Positions 18,082 to 27,466 of a stretch of 64,000 bases of DNA are shown here, piece by piece; within the stretch, counting starts at the first letter, position 1; every line of letters begins with the position of its first letter. Where the stretch lies: NCBI GenBank assembly GCA_963759115.1, contig CAVWXT010000006.1, forward strand, positions 992,001 to 1,056,000, read 5' to 3'. The notes below the pieces were generated by a model, which worked only from the letters and a program-made list of their open reading frames with translations, did no database searches and was not told the origin of the DNA. The position numbers and the translations under genes were made by a program. The DNA is from CAVWXT01 sp963759115. Its GTDB lineage: Bacteria; Planctomycetota; Planctomycetia; Pirellulales; Thermoguttaceae.

Positions 18082-19446
18082 TCATTGCAGCACCTCCTCG
18101 ATCGCCGCTTCCATCGTGGCAATGCCTTCGCGGAGGGCGTCTTCGGGAGTCACCAGCGGCGGGGCGATCTTGACCGAGGCCCCGCCGTAGCCGACCGGCG
18201 AGAACAGCATCAGCCCTTTTTCGATGCAGCGGCGGACGATGGCCGAGGCCGTCGGGGCGTCGGGCTCGATCCCACCCGGCTTGACGATGTGCAACGAGGC
18301 CACCAGGCCGAGGCCGTGAACGGCGCCGATGCGTTGGGGGAACCGCTTGCCGATGCGGTTCATCTCGGGAAGGAGGATTTCACCCAGTTTTCGGGCGTTC
18401 TCCACCATGTTCTCCTCCTCAATGACGCGGAGGTTGGCCAAGACCGCGGCCGCGCACACCGGGTTGCCCGTGTGAGTCGAGGTCATGGCGCCGGGCGGGT
18501 AGAAGTCCATCACGTCCGGCCGGCCAATCACCGCCGAGATGGGCAGCCCGCTGGAGATGCCCTTCCCGCAACAGATCAAGTCGGGCGAGACGCCGTAGTG
18601 GTCGAACCCCCAATACTTGCCGGTGCGGCCGAAACCGGCTTGCACTTCGTCGAAGATCAACAGCGCGCCGTGCTCGTCGCACCAGCGGCGGAGCTTCTGG
18701 GCGTACTCGGCGGGCATGAAGCTGGCGTTGCCGCCCTGGTAGGTCTCGCTCATCACGCCGGCCACGCTGTCGGGCGTTACTCCCAGATCCTTCAGGCTAT
18801 TGAGGAACTTCTCGAAGCTCATGTCGGGGCAGCGGAAGCCGTCGGGAAACGGCACCTGCACCATGTCCTTGTCGAGATTGACGATCCACTCTTTCAACTT
18901 GGGGATGCCGCCGGCCATCTGCGCGCCCAGCGTGCGGCCGTGGAAGGCGTTCTGAAAGGTGACGATGGTGATCTTCTTGTCGCCGCCCTTCTGCCGGCCC
19001 CAACTGCGGGCGAGCTTGATCGCGCATTCGCACGCCTCGGCGCCGGTCGTGAGGAGGAAGACCTTCTTCAGGCCGGCCGGGGCCACGTGGGCCAAGGCTT
19101 CGACGGCGGCCGCGCGCACCTCCGAGGGGAAGCAGTAATTGTGAATCAGGCCGTGCTCGACCTGTTCGAGGATCGCCTGACGAATCTTCGGATGGCAATG
19201 GCCAGCGTTGGTCACCAACACGCCGGAAGACCAGTCGAGCCACATGTTGCCCCAGCGGTCGTAGACCTGGATGCCTTCGGCCCGGTCCCAAATGACCGGC
19301 GGCTGCCCGCCCATCGAGCGGGGCTCATACTGATGGAGCTTCTTCAGTTCGGCGAGCGATTCGGGGGCGGGAATCTCCGTGACGATGCGGCGATACTTGG
19401 TGCGGACCTGTGGGACTTTGCGAGACGTCACTTCTACAGTCGACAT
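18082..19446 (-). CDS. Class III PLP-dependent aminotransferase
   Basis: Class III enzymes move amino groups from omega positions (GABA, ornithine and related substrates). The 454-residue product has the cofactor motif LLTTGAEACECAIKLAR, FHGRTLGAQ, the Asp motif LIFDEVQAGFGRTGKYWG and the Schiff-base lysine in CCGKGISSGLPISAVIGR, then TSTHTGNPVCAAAVLA. Length is normal and the frame intact. ATG 19446 was chosen because the family's conserved region begins about 45 residues later. 4-aminobutyrate aminotransferase is the nearest guess; substrate is not decidable here. Confidence 0.9.
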   Translation of the reverse strand: MSTVEVTSRKVPQVRTKYRRIVTEIPAPESLAELKKLHQYEPRSMGGQPPVIWDRAEGIQVYDRWGNMWLDWSSGVLVTNAGHCHPKIRQAILEQVEHGLIHNYCFPSEVRAAAVEALAHVAPAGLKKVFLLTTGAEACECAIKLARSWGRQKGGDKKITIVTFQNAFHGRTLGAQMAGGIPKLKEWIVNLDKDMVQVPFPDGFRCPDMSFEKFLNSLKDLGVTPDSVAGVMSETYQGGNASFMPAEYAQKLRRWCDEHGALLIFDEVQAGFGRTGKYWGFDHYGVSPDLICCGKGISSGLPISAVIGRPDVMDFYPPGAMTSTHTGNPVCAAAVLANLRVIEEENMVENARKLGEILLPEMNRIGKRFPQRIGAVHGLGLVASLHIVKPGGIEPDAPTASAIVRRCIEKGLMLFSPVGYGGASVKIAPPLVTPEDALREGIATMEAAIEEVLQ

Positions 19447-19523
19447 AACAACACCTGCAAACAAGAAAGACCTCTCCGGTGGGTCAGACAGGTTCGGTTC
19501 GTTCACGGTTCCTCGGCCGCTGT

Positions 19524-19669
19524 AGTGCCGCCACGGATGCCAGCGCGAGGACACATTGCTCACGTTGCCAAACGAAAACACCCCGATCTAAACCGCCCCG
19601 GTATTTCGGGGGCATGGTCCAGCCCGGAGTGCTCATGTACTGCTGACAGTGCCGCTACGGATGCCAGCG
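19524..19669. repeat. Pair of 22-bp direct repeats
   Basis: AGTGCCGCCACGGATGCCAG at 19524 and AGTGCCGCTACGGATGCCAG at 19648 are direct copies 124 bp apart, differing at one base. They lie in the 312-bp gap between the aminotransferase start and the Cys-rich gene, where nothing else is seen. Confidence 0.75.
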
Positions 19670-19758
19670 AGCGTTCGAATTGTCCCCATTATAGCGGATG
19701 GCGTCCCTCGTGCAAGAGCCTTTGGCCGACGGCTATTCTTGCACTCTTGCACTGGCGG

Positions 19759-20211
19759 TCAGCGCAATGCCGGTTTGGCGGCATTCCGTGCAGCCTTCTC
19801 GGGCGCGGCGGTTGGCGGCAGGGGCGGTGCGGTGACCGGCGGGTCGGCGGGGATCGGTTCCGCGGCCTTGGCCGGATTCTCGGCACAGGGGACCGTCGGC
19901 GCCTGTCGACAGGCGGTCGGCCGGCTGTGCGATTTTTGCGTGCCGACGCGGGCCCAGAAGGCATCCATTTTCGCCCGATGTTCGCAGTAGCCGGCCCAGG
20001 CGTTGTCGCAGCAATGGCGGGAATACTCGCAGCAGCCGGGGACGAGGGTATAGCCGGGCGGCGTGGCACACGCCTCGGCATCGAGAGCCCAGGAGGCCGT
20101 TGGCCCTGCCGCCTGGCCTCGGTTGCACTGGGCACAGCCCGAGGGATGCCCGGCGGCCGGGCTGGCCAAACCGAGTACCGCCGCCACAATGACCCACCTT
20201 GTCGTTCGCAT
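19759..20211 (-). CDS. Small secreted Cys-rich hypothetical protein
   Basis: The 150-residue product has a signal peptide (TTRWVIVAAVLGLASPAAGH) and then a cysteine cluster: CAQCNRG, CEYSRHCCDNAWAGYCEHRA. The C-terminal half is rich in Ala and Pro. The Cys spacing suggests disulphides or metal binding outside the cytoplasm. ATG 20211 fits the leader best; an ATG at 20226 is also in frame. I cannot assign a function. Confidence 0.65.
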   Translation of the reverse strand: MRTTRWVIVAAVLGLASPAAGHPSGCAQCNRGQAAGPTASWALDAEACATPPGYTLVPGCCEYSRHCCDNAWAGYCEHRAKMDAFWARVGTQKSHSRPTACRQAPTVPCAENPAKAAEPIPADPPVTAPPLPPTAAPEKAARNAAKPALR

Positions 20212-20569
20212 GGCCGACTCTCCCATTCCCGCCTTGTTGCTGCTTTACCTGTAATTGTTTTCGGACGCTGGGCCAGTTCGCCCGCACGCTTTCAGGCAGA
20301 CAGGCGGTTGCCGAAAGGTCGCGGCGGGCCGGGAGGTCCTTGGCGGTCATGACGTTTGCGTCGAGTCTTCCGCCCGCCGGCATCGGACGGCGCTGGCGCT
20401 TGGCGGAATCTTTTGCCGCGTTTGCCGTGTTCAGTTGACAGAGCCCCGTTTGCGACGTAGGAGAGTTATAGGGAGAAGTGGGTCTGCTCCGGCGGTTGCC
20501 GGGGGAACCTGCGACCAACTCATCAGTTACGTTGTCTTTTCCAAATCAAGCTCTGCAAGAGGTGCCGTG
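20212..20569. other. Divergent intergenic region
   Basis: This 358-bp gap separates the Cys-rich gene (minus) from the TadG-like gene (plus). An open frame crosses it into the TadG-like gene but lacks coding character before 20570. GCAAGAGGTGCCGTG before ATG 20570 contains the ribosome-binding site. I see no terminator or repeat. Confidence 0.4.
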
Positions 20570-22306
20570 ATGCACTCATTATCAAGACATGCCCGGCGTC
20601 GTCGGGGCGCGGTCGTGGTTCTGGCAGCTTTCATGCTCGTGGTGATGATGGGCATGATCGCCTTCGCCCTGGACATCGGCTACCTGAGCATGACGAGGGC
20701 GCAGCTTCAGGTGGCGGCGGACTCCGCGGCCCTGGCCGCCGCGGGAAGTTCGAACCAGACGACGACCGCCACGGTGGCGGTCGCCCAACAGTTCGCCGAC
20801 GCCAACCAGGTGGCGGGAAGAGCTGCCCAGCTAAACGCCAGCGACGTTCAGTTCGGCACTTGGGACGAAACTAGCCGCACCTTCACTCCGTCGACGGGGT
20901 TGGCGACTGCCGTGAAGGTAACGGTGCGGACCGACGCCAGCAACGGCGGCGCCACGACCATGTTTTTCGGCCGGGTCTTCGGCGTCAATTCGGTCGACCA
21001 ACAGGCCTCGGCCGTGGCCACCGCCAATCCCCGCGACATCGCTTTCGTGATCGACCTCTCCGGCTCGATGAACGACGACACCAGCCCCGGCGATTCCAGT
21101 TTCAGTTCCAGCCTGATGCAGGAGGTCTACAATGATTTCGGATTCGGCACCTATCCGGGCGCCACGCAGTGGATTGGGCAACCCTTGGGGGTGGCTAAGT
21201 CGGGCTGCCTAAGTTCGCTGACGAGCACAACGGGTCCACTTTCCAAATCGACCATTCCCGCCCAGTACCGAATTCTATCGACCGACTCGTCGAGTACTCG
21301 CACAAAGAAGGCGTACTCCTGGGCGATGGACGTTCAGCTTCCCCAGGTAATGCCGAACGTCATTCCCACGCCCAACAGCACGAACGCCAGTTCGTACTCC
21401 TATTGGGCCAGCTATTTCAACGACTCGCATACCAGCAGCCAAACCAATATCGGCTTCAGCTCATATATCGCCTTCATGATGCACTATGGTCGAGACGTGA
21501 AACCCGACGGCACGAACTACACCCCCTTGTCGCTCAACAGCAATCTCTGTGCGTGTCCGCTGCATTCCGAGTCGGTGGGAGGATCGGCGTTTTCGTTTCC
21601 GCCGGACGAGATGCCCACGCACGCCGCTCGTTCCTCGCTGATCGCCGCGATTCAAGTGGTCCAGAGTCTGAACCAGAACATTGCCGATCCCAACCAACAG
21701 GACTGGGTGTCGATCGTCAGTTTTGACACCAGTTCGAAGATCCAACAGACATTGACCAACAATTACAGCGCCGCGATGACGGCCTGCACGAAGCTGCAGG
21801 CGTGCAGCGACACGGCGGCTTGCACCGACACCGAAGGGGGCTTAATCACGGCTTACAACCTCATCAAGCCCCAGAGCCAAGGCGGCTCAGGACGCCCCAA
21901 CGCCAACAAGATCGTCGTCGTCCTGACCGACGGTCAGCCCAATCTTCAGCAGAGTTCGAACGCCACGATCACCTCTTATATCGGCGGACACTCCAGCACC
22001 TGGACGAATCCCAGCACCGGCACAACGAGCAGCAACTGGTACACCAGCGGCAGCTACTATACCGACATGAATGCCGCCATGATGCAGACTTCGACCATGC
22101 AGAGCGGCAACTGGTATCTCTACGCCATCGGCGTCGGAGCGGGTTGCGACTACGATTTCATGGATCGGATGGCCCGCATGGGCAACACGGCCAACACCAG
22201 CGGCCAGGCCCCGCGAGGCAGCGGCGATCCAACCGTGTATCAGGCCGTCATGACGCAACTGTTCAGCGACATCATCACCAACCCCAAGCTCCGCCTGGTA
22301 CAGTAG
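20570..22306 (+). CDS. TadE/TadG-like protein with von Willebrand A domain
   Basis: TadG-like proteins are minor components of Flp/Tad pili or related surface structures. Residues 12-40 hold the typical RRGAVVVLAAFMLVVMMGMI membrane helix followed by DIGYLSMTRAQLQVAADSAA, the TadG/putative Flp N-terminus. A VWA domain starts near residue 155 with the MIDAS motif FVIDLSGSMNDD and continues to IVVVLTDGQPNL, with a large Ser/Thr/Asn-rich insert between. Of 578 residues, the tail is a VWA helix region. No other tad gene is nearby. The insert and low-complexity make it look surface exposed. Confidence 0.85.
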   Translation: MHSLSRHARRRRGAVVVLAAFMLVVMMGMIAFALDIGYLSMTRAQLQVAADSAALAAAGSSNQTTTATVAVAQQFADANQVAGRAAQLNASDVQFGTWDETSRTFTPSTGLATAVKVTVRTDASNGGATTMFFGRVFGVNSVDQQASAVATANPRDIAFVIDLSGSMNDDTSPGDSSFSSSLMQEVYNDFGFGTYPGATQWIGQPLGVAKSGCLSSLTSTTGPLSKSTIPAQYRILSTDSSSTRTKKAYSWAMDVQLPQVMPNVIPTPNSTNASSYSYWASYFNDSHTSSQTNIGFSSYIAFMMHYGRDVKPDGTNYTPLSLNSNLCACPLHSESVGGSAFSFPPDEMPTHAARSSLIAAIQVVQSLNQNIADPNQQDWVSIVSFDTSSKIQQTLTNNYSAAMTACTKLQACSDTAACTDTEGGLITAYNLIKPQSQGGSGRPNANKIVVVLTDGQPNLQQSSNATITSYIGGHSSTWTNPSTGTTSSNWYTSGSYYTDMNAAMMQTSTMQSGNWYLYAIGVGAGCDYDFMDRMARMGNTANTSGQAPRGSGDPTVYQAVMTQLFSDIITNPKLRLVQ

Positions 22307-22493
22307 GAGCCATCCGCTCCCCACTGCACCAACGGGCCAACGGCGGCCGCGCCGCTCCACACGAGTCGCGGCCGCCGTCGGCGTTTGAGCGTTCCGCAGC
22401 CACCCTTGACGGCTTCCGGCAGATTGCTACACTAGGGGGTAATGGCACCCGGCGTTGGCGAGCGTTGCCACCCCCCAACTGAAAGGACAAGTC

Positions 22494-22910
22494 ATGAGAA
22501 CATCGTTAGCCCTTGTCGCCGTCAGCCTTATTGTCGCAGTCGCTTTGGCCGGCTGCGGAAAAGGAAAAGCCAAGCTCGAACCTGGAACCCCCTTGACCGA
22601 CATCGGAAGCAAAACAGGTGGCGGCAATGCGACGGCGGACGACGCCGTGAAGTCCTTGGTCAAAGCTTGTCTCGCCAGGAATGAGAAAGAACTCAAAGCC
22701 CTGTTCGCACCCGACTGCGCGGTTCCCCCGGGCGTTCTCTTAATGAACACACAGGGTTGGAGGGATGCCAGCAGCAATCTGGCGGACTACAACGTCGTAC
22801 GCAAAGACAATGATACCTTTGTCGTGCGGAACAGGAACACCGGACAGGGACTCACACTCCGATTCAAGGCCATCGACGGAAAGTATTTCTTCGTTGAAGG
22901 CAGCCCGTGA
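22494..22910 (+). CDS. Small lipoprotein, hypothetical
   Basis: The 138-residue product begins MRTSLALVAVSLIVAVALAG followed by Cys, a lipobox (LAGC), so it is likely anchored to a membrane. The mature part has TADDAVKSLVKACLARNEKE, similar to small NTF2-like or DUF-type accessory domains, and YNVVRKDNDTFVVRNRNTG in beta-rich sequence. GAAAGGACAAGTC precedes ATG 22494. Function unknown. Confidence 0.7.
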   Translation: MRTSLALVAVSLIVAVALAGCGKGKAKLEPGTPLTDIGSKTGGGNATADDAVKSLVKACLARNEKELKALFAPDCAVPPGVLLMNTQGWRDASSNLADYNVVRKDNDTFVVRNRNTGQGLTLRFKAIDGKYFFVEGSP

Positions 22911-22993
22911 CGAAAGCCGGTCCGCGCCGCCGCGCAGACCGCCCCAGTCGGTTCGCGAGCCATAGGGGAGTCCTGCCAAACGCGCCGCACACG

Positions 22994-24117
22994 CTAAGGC
23001 AGCATCGCGCGAAACTGCCCGAAGAGATAGCTGCTGTCGTGCGGGCCGGCGGAAGCCTCGGGGTGATATTGCACGCTGAATGCCGGCAGCCTGCGGTGCC
23101 GCATGCCTTCGATCGTGTTGTCGTTGAGATTGAGGTGCGTCACTTCCAACTCGTCGGGCAGAGACTCGGCCTCGACGGCAAAGCCGTGGTTCTGCGTGGT
23201 GATTTCCACTCGGCCGTTGTGCTTGTTGAGCACGGGCTGGTTGGCGCCGCGATGGCCGAACTTCAGCTTGTAGATGCTCCCGCCGCACGCCATGGCAAGA
23301 AGTTGATGTCCCAGGCAGATGCCGAAGATCGGCTTCTTGCCCAGCAGCCCGCGGATCGTCTCTTGGGCGTAGTCCAGCGGCCGCGGGTCGCCGGGGCCGT
23401 TCGAGAGAAACACGCCGTCGGGCCGCTGGGCCAACACCTCGTCGGCCGTGGCCACTCCGGGCAGAATGGTCACGCGGCAGCCCATGCTGAACAGGTGCCG
23501 GGCGATGTTCCACTTCATGCCGTAATCCAACGCGACGACGTGGGCGCATCGGGGCCCGGCGCGGCATACTCGACCGCGTGCAACTTCGTCCAAGGGCTCA
23601 GCACGCCGGTCCACTCCACGGACGTCTCGGGGATTACCTCGCGCACCAGATCGCGGCCGACCAGCCCCGGACTGGCATTGGCCTTGCCCACAAGGCGGGC
23701 GTCGTCGAGATCGACGGAGGAGAGCACTCCCTTCATGGCGCCGCGGATTCGCAACCGGCGGACCAGCGCCCGGGTATCGATCCCTTCCATGCCGACGATG
23801 CCCCAACGCTTCAAGTAGCTGTCCAAATCGGCTTCGGCGCGAAAGTTGCTCACACGGCGACTGTTTTCCCGGACGATGAATCCCGCCAGGTGCGGCTTGC
23901 GGCTCTCCACGTCTTCCTCGTTCACTCCGTAGTTGCCGATCTGGGTATAGGTCATCGTAACGATCTGCCCGCGATAGCTCGGATCGGTGAGGATTTCCTG
24001 GTATCCGGTCATCGAGGTGTTGAAACAGACTTCACCCTCAACCTCGCCTTCGGCGCCGAAAGATGTTCCGGTAAACACAGTCCCGTCTTCCAGGGCAAGT
24101 TTTGCGGCGAGGGGCAT
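22994..24117 (-). CDS. carA: Carbamoyl-phosphate synthase small subunit CarA (one frameshift)
   Basis: CarA is the glutaminase subunit that supplies ammonia for carbamoyl phosphate in arginine and pyrimidine synthesis. From ATG 24117 it reads MPLAAKLALEDGTVFTGTSF, GEVCFNTSMTGYQEILTDPS and IGNYGVNEEDVES. After a shift near 23550 the glutamine amidotransferase domain follows: LSNGPGDPRPLDYA, GICLGHQLLAMACGG with the catalytic Cys, and SVQYHPEA with the His/Glu. Length is normal once the one-base shift is fixed. carB is not in the window. Confidence 0.92.
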
Positions 24118-24366
24118 ACTTTGGCTCAATCCCTTGGTGTGCGAGGAACCTAAAGTCCGGCGGCACGTTGACCCGATAGACCTTCTAACGGCTGCGGGTC
24201 TCCAGATCCACAATCTTCACCGATTGCGAAATCTGGGCAGCCTCAAGTGAGGGTTCTTGTACCGGCGAGCAAGTACCCTCATTTTTTTTGCGCCGACCGC
24301 AACCGCGAACCTTCCTATTCTATCGTCGCCGACGAAATGCCGGCCAGTAACCCGGTGCCTCTTGCC

Positions 24367-24483
24367 GGGCCGATCAGTTTTTACTGTGGGAGGCGACTCC
24401 TGTCGCCGATTGCCCGAAAACAGCCGCAAATCGGCGACGGGAGTCGCCTCCCACAAGTCCTATTTGGGAAAACTGATCGGCCC
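24367..24483. repeat. Palindromic element, full-length copy (copy 4)
   Basis: Outer arms GGGCCGATCAGTTTTTA and AAAACTGATCGGCCC enclose the inner stem GGAGGCGACTCCTGTCGCC. The matching position in the other arm is G rather than T, giving a G-T wobble instead of a mismatch, so the hairpin is kept. It lies in the 523-bp gap between carA and the PD40/TPR gene, which otherwise shows nothing. Confidence 0.92.
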
Positions 24484-24640
24484 TGGCGCCTCTTGCCTTC
24501 GCTCGCCTGCCCCCAGGCAGGGCGGTATTCTTGGCTGCCTGACTCCGGCACGCGCCACGACTCTGTCACTTCGGCGTTCTTTCGCATTTCTCAAGCAGCC
24601 TCGGCCTGAGCGGCTGGCTTGGTGCTCTACGTCCGCCATG

Positions 24641-27208
24641 CTAAGGACGACCGGAGCGCGGGGCAACGAGCGATGGGATGTCGCGATACGGCGAGCCGCC
24701 CTGATAGAGCTTGATCCGCGCCCGCAAGGCATCGGCCAGGGCGGCGTTGTTCTGGCTCGATGCCAACGCCAGGGCCTGCTGGGCGGTTTGCACGGCCTCG
24801 GCGAACTGGCCCGTTTCGGCATAAGCGGCAGCCAGCGTATCCAAGACCATCGGGTCCCGGCTGCCCGTGAGCTTGGCCGCCTGTTGGGCCAGTTCGACGG
24901 CCTTCCGGCCGTTTCGGACCGCGGCCTCCGGGCTGGTCGCCAGACCCCGAGCCAACCTGCTGAGGGCCAGCGTATTCTCGGGCTGCAAGCGGACCATCTC
25001 GGCCCATTGGGCAATCGCCTCGGGGATTCTCCCGCGGTGGTACAGGATGACACCGAGGTTGTAGCGGGCCTCCGCGTGGTCCGGCTTGGCCTCCAACGCC
25101 TGCTGGTGCTCCGCGATGGCCTCGTCATACTTGGCCTGCGCCAACAACGCATTGGCAAGGTTGAAATGCGCTTGGGCGTACAGCGGCTTGAGTTCCACGG
25201 CCTTCCGGTATTGCACGATGGCCTCTGCCACGCGCTTCTGCTCGTACAGGGCAACGCCGAGGTTGCTGTAGGCATCCGCGTAGTCCGGCTCGATCTGCAT
25301 GGCCTTGCGGTACTCGGCCATCGCCTCGGCGTACTTCTGCTGCTTCATCAAGGCGACGCCGAGGTTGACGCGGGCCTTGGCGTGGTCGGGCTTGATCTTC
25401 AGCGTCGTCCGATACTCGGCGATGGCCTCGGCGAGGCGCCCCTGCTCGCCCAGCACAATGCCGAGGTTGTTGTGGGCATCGGGATACTCGGGGTCGATCT
25501 CCAAAGCCTTCTTCAGTTCGGCGGTGGCCAACTCGTATTGGCCGCGTTCCGACGCCGCCACGCCGAGATCCAAGTGCCGGTAGACCTTGGCGGCAGGCAC
25601 GTCCATGCTCAACAGCTTCAAGCCGTCCGACGGAATGTTCACGAACTCCGGAATGTTCACCGCGCGGTTGGCCGCCGTCGAGTTCTCGATCAGGATGGCG
25701 GGGCTGTCGCGGCCCTCTTCGTCCAGGTGCGTGAGAAACATCTGCGTGTAGGGCGAGCGGCTCTTCGAGGAAAAGACCAGCCAGCGGCCGTTGGGCGAAA
25801 AGCTGTGCCAGGAGTTCATCAGCGGCGTGTTGCAGCGCATCCGCCGCGCCTGGCCGCCTTGGGCCGGCACGATGTAAAGCTGGCTGTCGGGACGCATCAG
25901 TTGACCGTTGCGGCACTGCACGAAGACGATCCAGCGGCCGTCCGGCGAGACCTTGGGGAAATTGTTGCTCATGCCGTTCTTTGAGGCGCCCGCGATCGGT
26001 TCCGGCCGGCCTCCCTTGCCTTCGTTGAAGGGGATCCGATAGAGGTCGTATTGCATCGGGATCTCGTTGGGATCGTTGGCATACGCGGCCAACTTGCGGC
26101 CTTCGGGATAGGATTCCATGGCTTCCGCCCGGGCAAAGACCAGGTACTTGCCGTCGGGGCTCCAGAAGCCGCCCGTCTGCACGTAGTGCGGGTCGTCGGC
26201 GCCCGGCAGAGCCTTCATGCTGCCCGTCACCCGGTCGTACCAAGCCAGAATCCCGCGCGTCGGATAGAACACCTGCAGGAAGCGGTAGTCCTTGAAATTG
26301 GCCACGTAGACCACTTCGTTGAGCGTAACTACGGCATACCGCCCGTCCGGCGAAACCTGCGCCATGAACCCGATCGTATTCAGCCCTGGCGGCTTGCCGG
26401 GGAAGGAATTCCACGTGATGATGTCCTTGGTCTGGATCGACATCTCCGGCGTGATGGTGGCAAGGGCATAGGTCCCCTTGTCGTTCTGCGGGCCGTCCAC
26501 GTCCATCCCCAGGGTCTTGCCGTCGCGCGAGAACGAATGGCAGTTGGCGCAGGTGTACAGGTCGGTCAGGAGCAGCCGGCTCTTGGGCTCGGCCACGTTG
26601 CGGAGCCGCCACGCGACCAGCGGCAGCTTGCTCTGCGGCAGCGGCTGGATTACGCCCTTTTTCATTTCCCCGGGCATCAGCGGCACGTCGCGATAGAAGA
26701 TCGGCGCCCCCACGGGGTCCTTCGAGGTGTGGATGGTCAGCCGCCCGCGCGAAACGGGATGATCGGGATCCTTGTCGCGCAAGCCGACGATCGTCACGGT
26801 GGCCGGGCCCGCCACGGAGTGCTGCTTGATGGTCTCCCAAGTTTCGGCGTCCGGCGTCCAAGTCCGCGCGGCGGCTTCTTCCGGAGTCAACTCGGGCGGT
26901 TTGTTCGAGGGATCGATGCATCGCGGGTCGATTTCGCCGACACGCGGATGTTCGCCCTGCGATTCCGCGCGGATGCCGGCCGAGCCATCGGCAAACGTCA
27001 CCTCGATCAGCCAATTGGCGGCAGTTTCGGCCGCATCGTGCCAGATGAACCGGGGCGCCGTCAGGTCCGGCGGGAAGATCGAGCCTTCCGCCGGATAGTC
27101 GATCGTGATCGCGGCCGGCGCGCCGTGCTGAGTTTCCTGTGGCTCGGTGGCCGCTGCCGCCGACCCCGCCGCTGCGACGATGATCCAGATCGCGGTTCGA
27201 AGTCGTTT
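24641..27208 (-). CDS. Exported PD40 beta-propeller/TPR protein with CxxCH motif
   Basis: The product has three parts. After a signal peptide (AIWIIVAAAGSAAAATEP), an N-terminal domain of about 200 residues ends in CANCHSFSRDGKT, a c-type haem attachment motif. A six-to-seven-bladed PD40/TolB-like propeller follows (FMAQVSPDGRYAVVT, GGFWSPDGKYLVFARAE, FPKVSPDGRWIVFVQC, HSFSPNGRWLVFSS). The C-terminus has about eight TPR units (AHNNLGIVLGEQGRLAEAIA, AYSNLGVALYEQKRVAEAIV). I chose GTG 27208, with GGAGGTCTT in front; ATG 27271 is in frame. Intact, about 855 residues. Role unknown; an electron-transfer or scaffolding role is inferred. Confidence 0.82.
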   Translation of the reverse strand, partial: KRLRTAIWIIVAAAGSAAAATEPQETQHGAPAAITIDYPAEGSIFPPDLTAPRFIWHDAAETAANWLIEVTFADGSAGIRAESQGEHPRVGEIDPRCIDPSNKPPELTPEEAAARTWTPDAETWETIKQHSVAGPATVTIVGLRDKDPDHPVSRGRLTIHTSKDPVGAPIFYRDVPLMPGEMKKGVIQPLPQSKLPLVAWRLRNVAEPKSRLLLTDLYTCANCHSFSRDGKTLGMDVDGPQNDKGTYALATITPEMSIQTKDIITWNSFPGKPPGLNTIGFMAQVSPDGRYAVVTLNEVVYVANFKDYRFLQVFYPTRGILAWYDRVTGSMKALPGADDPHYVQTGGFWSPDGKYLVFARAEAMESYPEGRKLAAYANDPNEIPMQYDLYRIPFNEGKGGRPEPIAGASKNGMSNNFPKVSPDGRWIVFVQCRNGQLMRPDSQLYIVPAQGGQARRMRCNTPLMNSWHSFSPNGRWLVFSSKSRSPYTQMFLTHLDEEGRDSPAILIENSTAANRAVNIPEFVNIPSDGLKLLSMDVPAAKVYRHLDLGVAASERGQYELATAELKKALEIDPEYPDAHNNLGIVLGEQGRLAEAIAEYRTTLKIKPDHAKARVNLGVALMKQQKYAEAMAEYRKAMQIEPDYADAYSNLGVALYEQKRVAEAIVQYRKAVELKPLYAQAHFNLANALLAQAKYDEAIAEHQQALEAKPDHAEARYNLGVILYHRGRIPEAIAQWAEMVRLQPENTLALSRLARGLATSPEAAVRNGRKAVELAQQAAKLTGSRDPMVLDTLAAAYAETGQFAEAVQTAQQALALASSQNNAALADALRARIKLYQGGSPYRDIPSLVAPRSGRP

Positions 27209-27466
27209 CACAAGACCTCCAGCTTCGCAGACACTTGGGCAGGCCGTCAGATGCCGAAGAAAGGCAGTCATCGTATTGTAGTCGATCTTCGCCCCCCAGC
27301 AAGATTTCCTTAGGGCAGGTCGGTTTTTCGCTTGGCAAGTTGGTTCTAATGCACTTCGCGGTGGTCAGGGCGTGCCGCCGAGAAACGCCCCCCCACGGCA
27401 ATGAGGGGGTTTTGGGAAGTGGCAGGAACGTCTCGAAAGCGGCTTGGCAGCCCGTTGGAAAAGCTG

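Noticed and set aside
17746..20352. An 868-codon open frame on the plus strand
   Set aside because: It lies opposite the aminotransferase, antitoxin and Cys-rich genes, an effect of high G+C, and contains no recognisable motif.
20255..20569. Upstream extension of the TadG-like gene
   Set aside because: The TadG N-terminal helix starts right after ATG 20570 with a ribosome-binding site; the earlier part lacks coding character.
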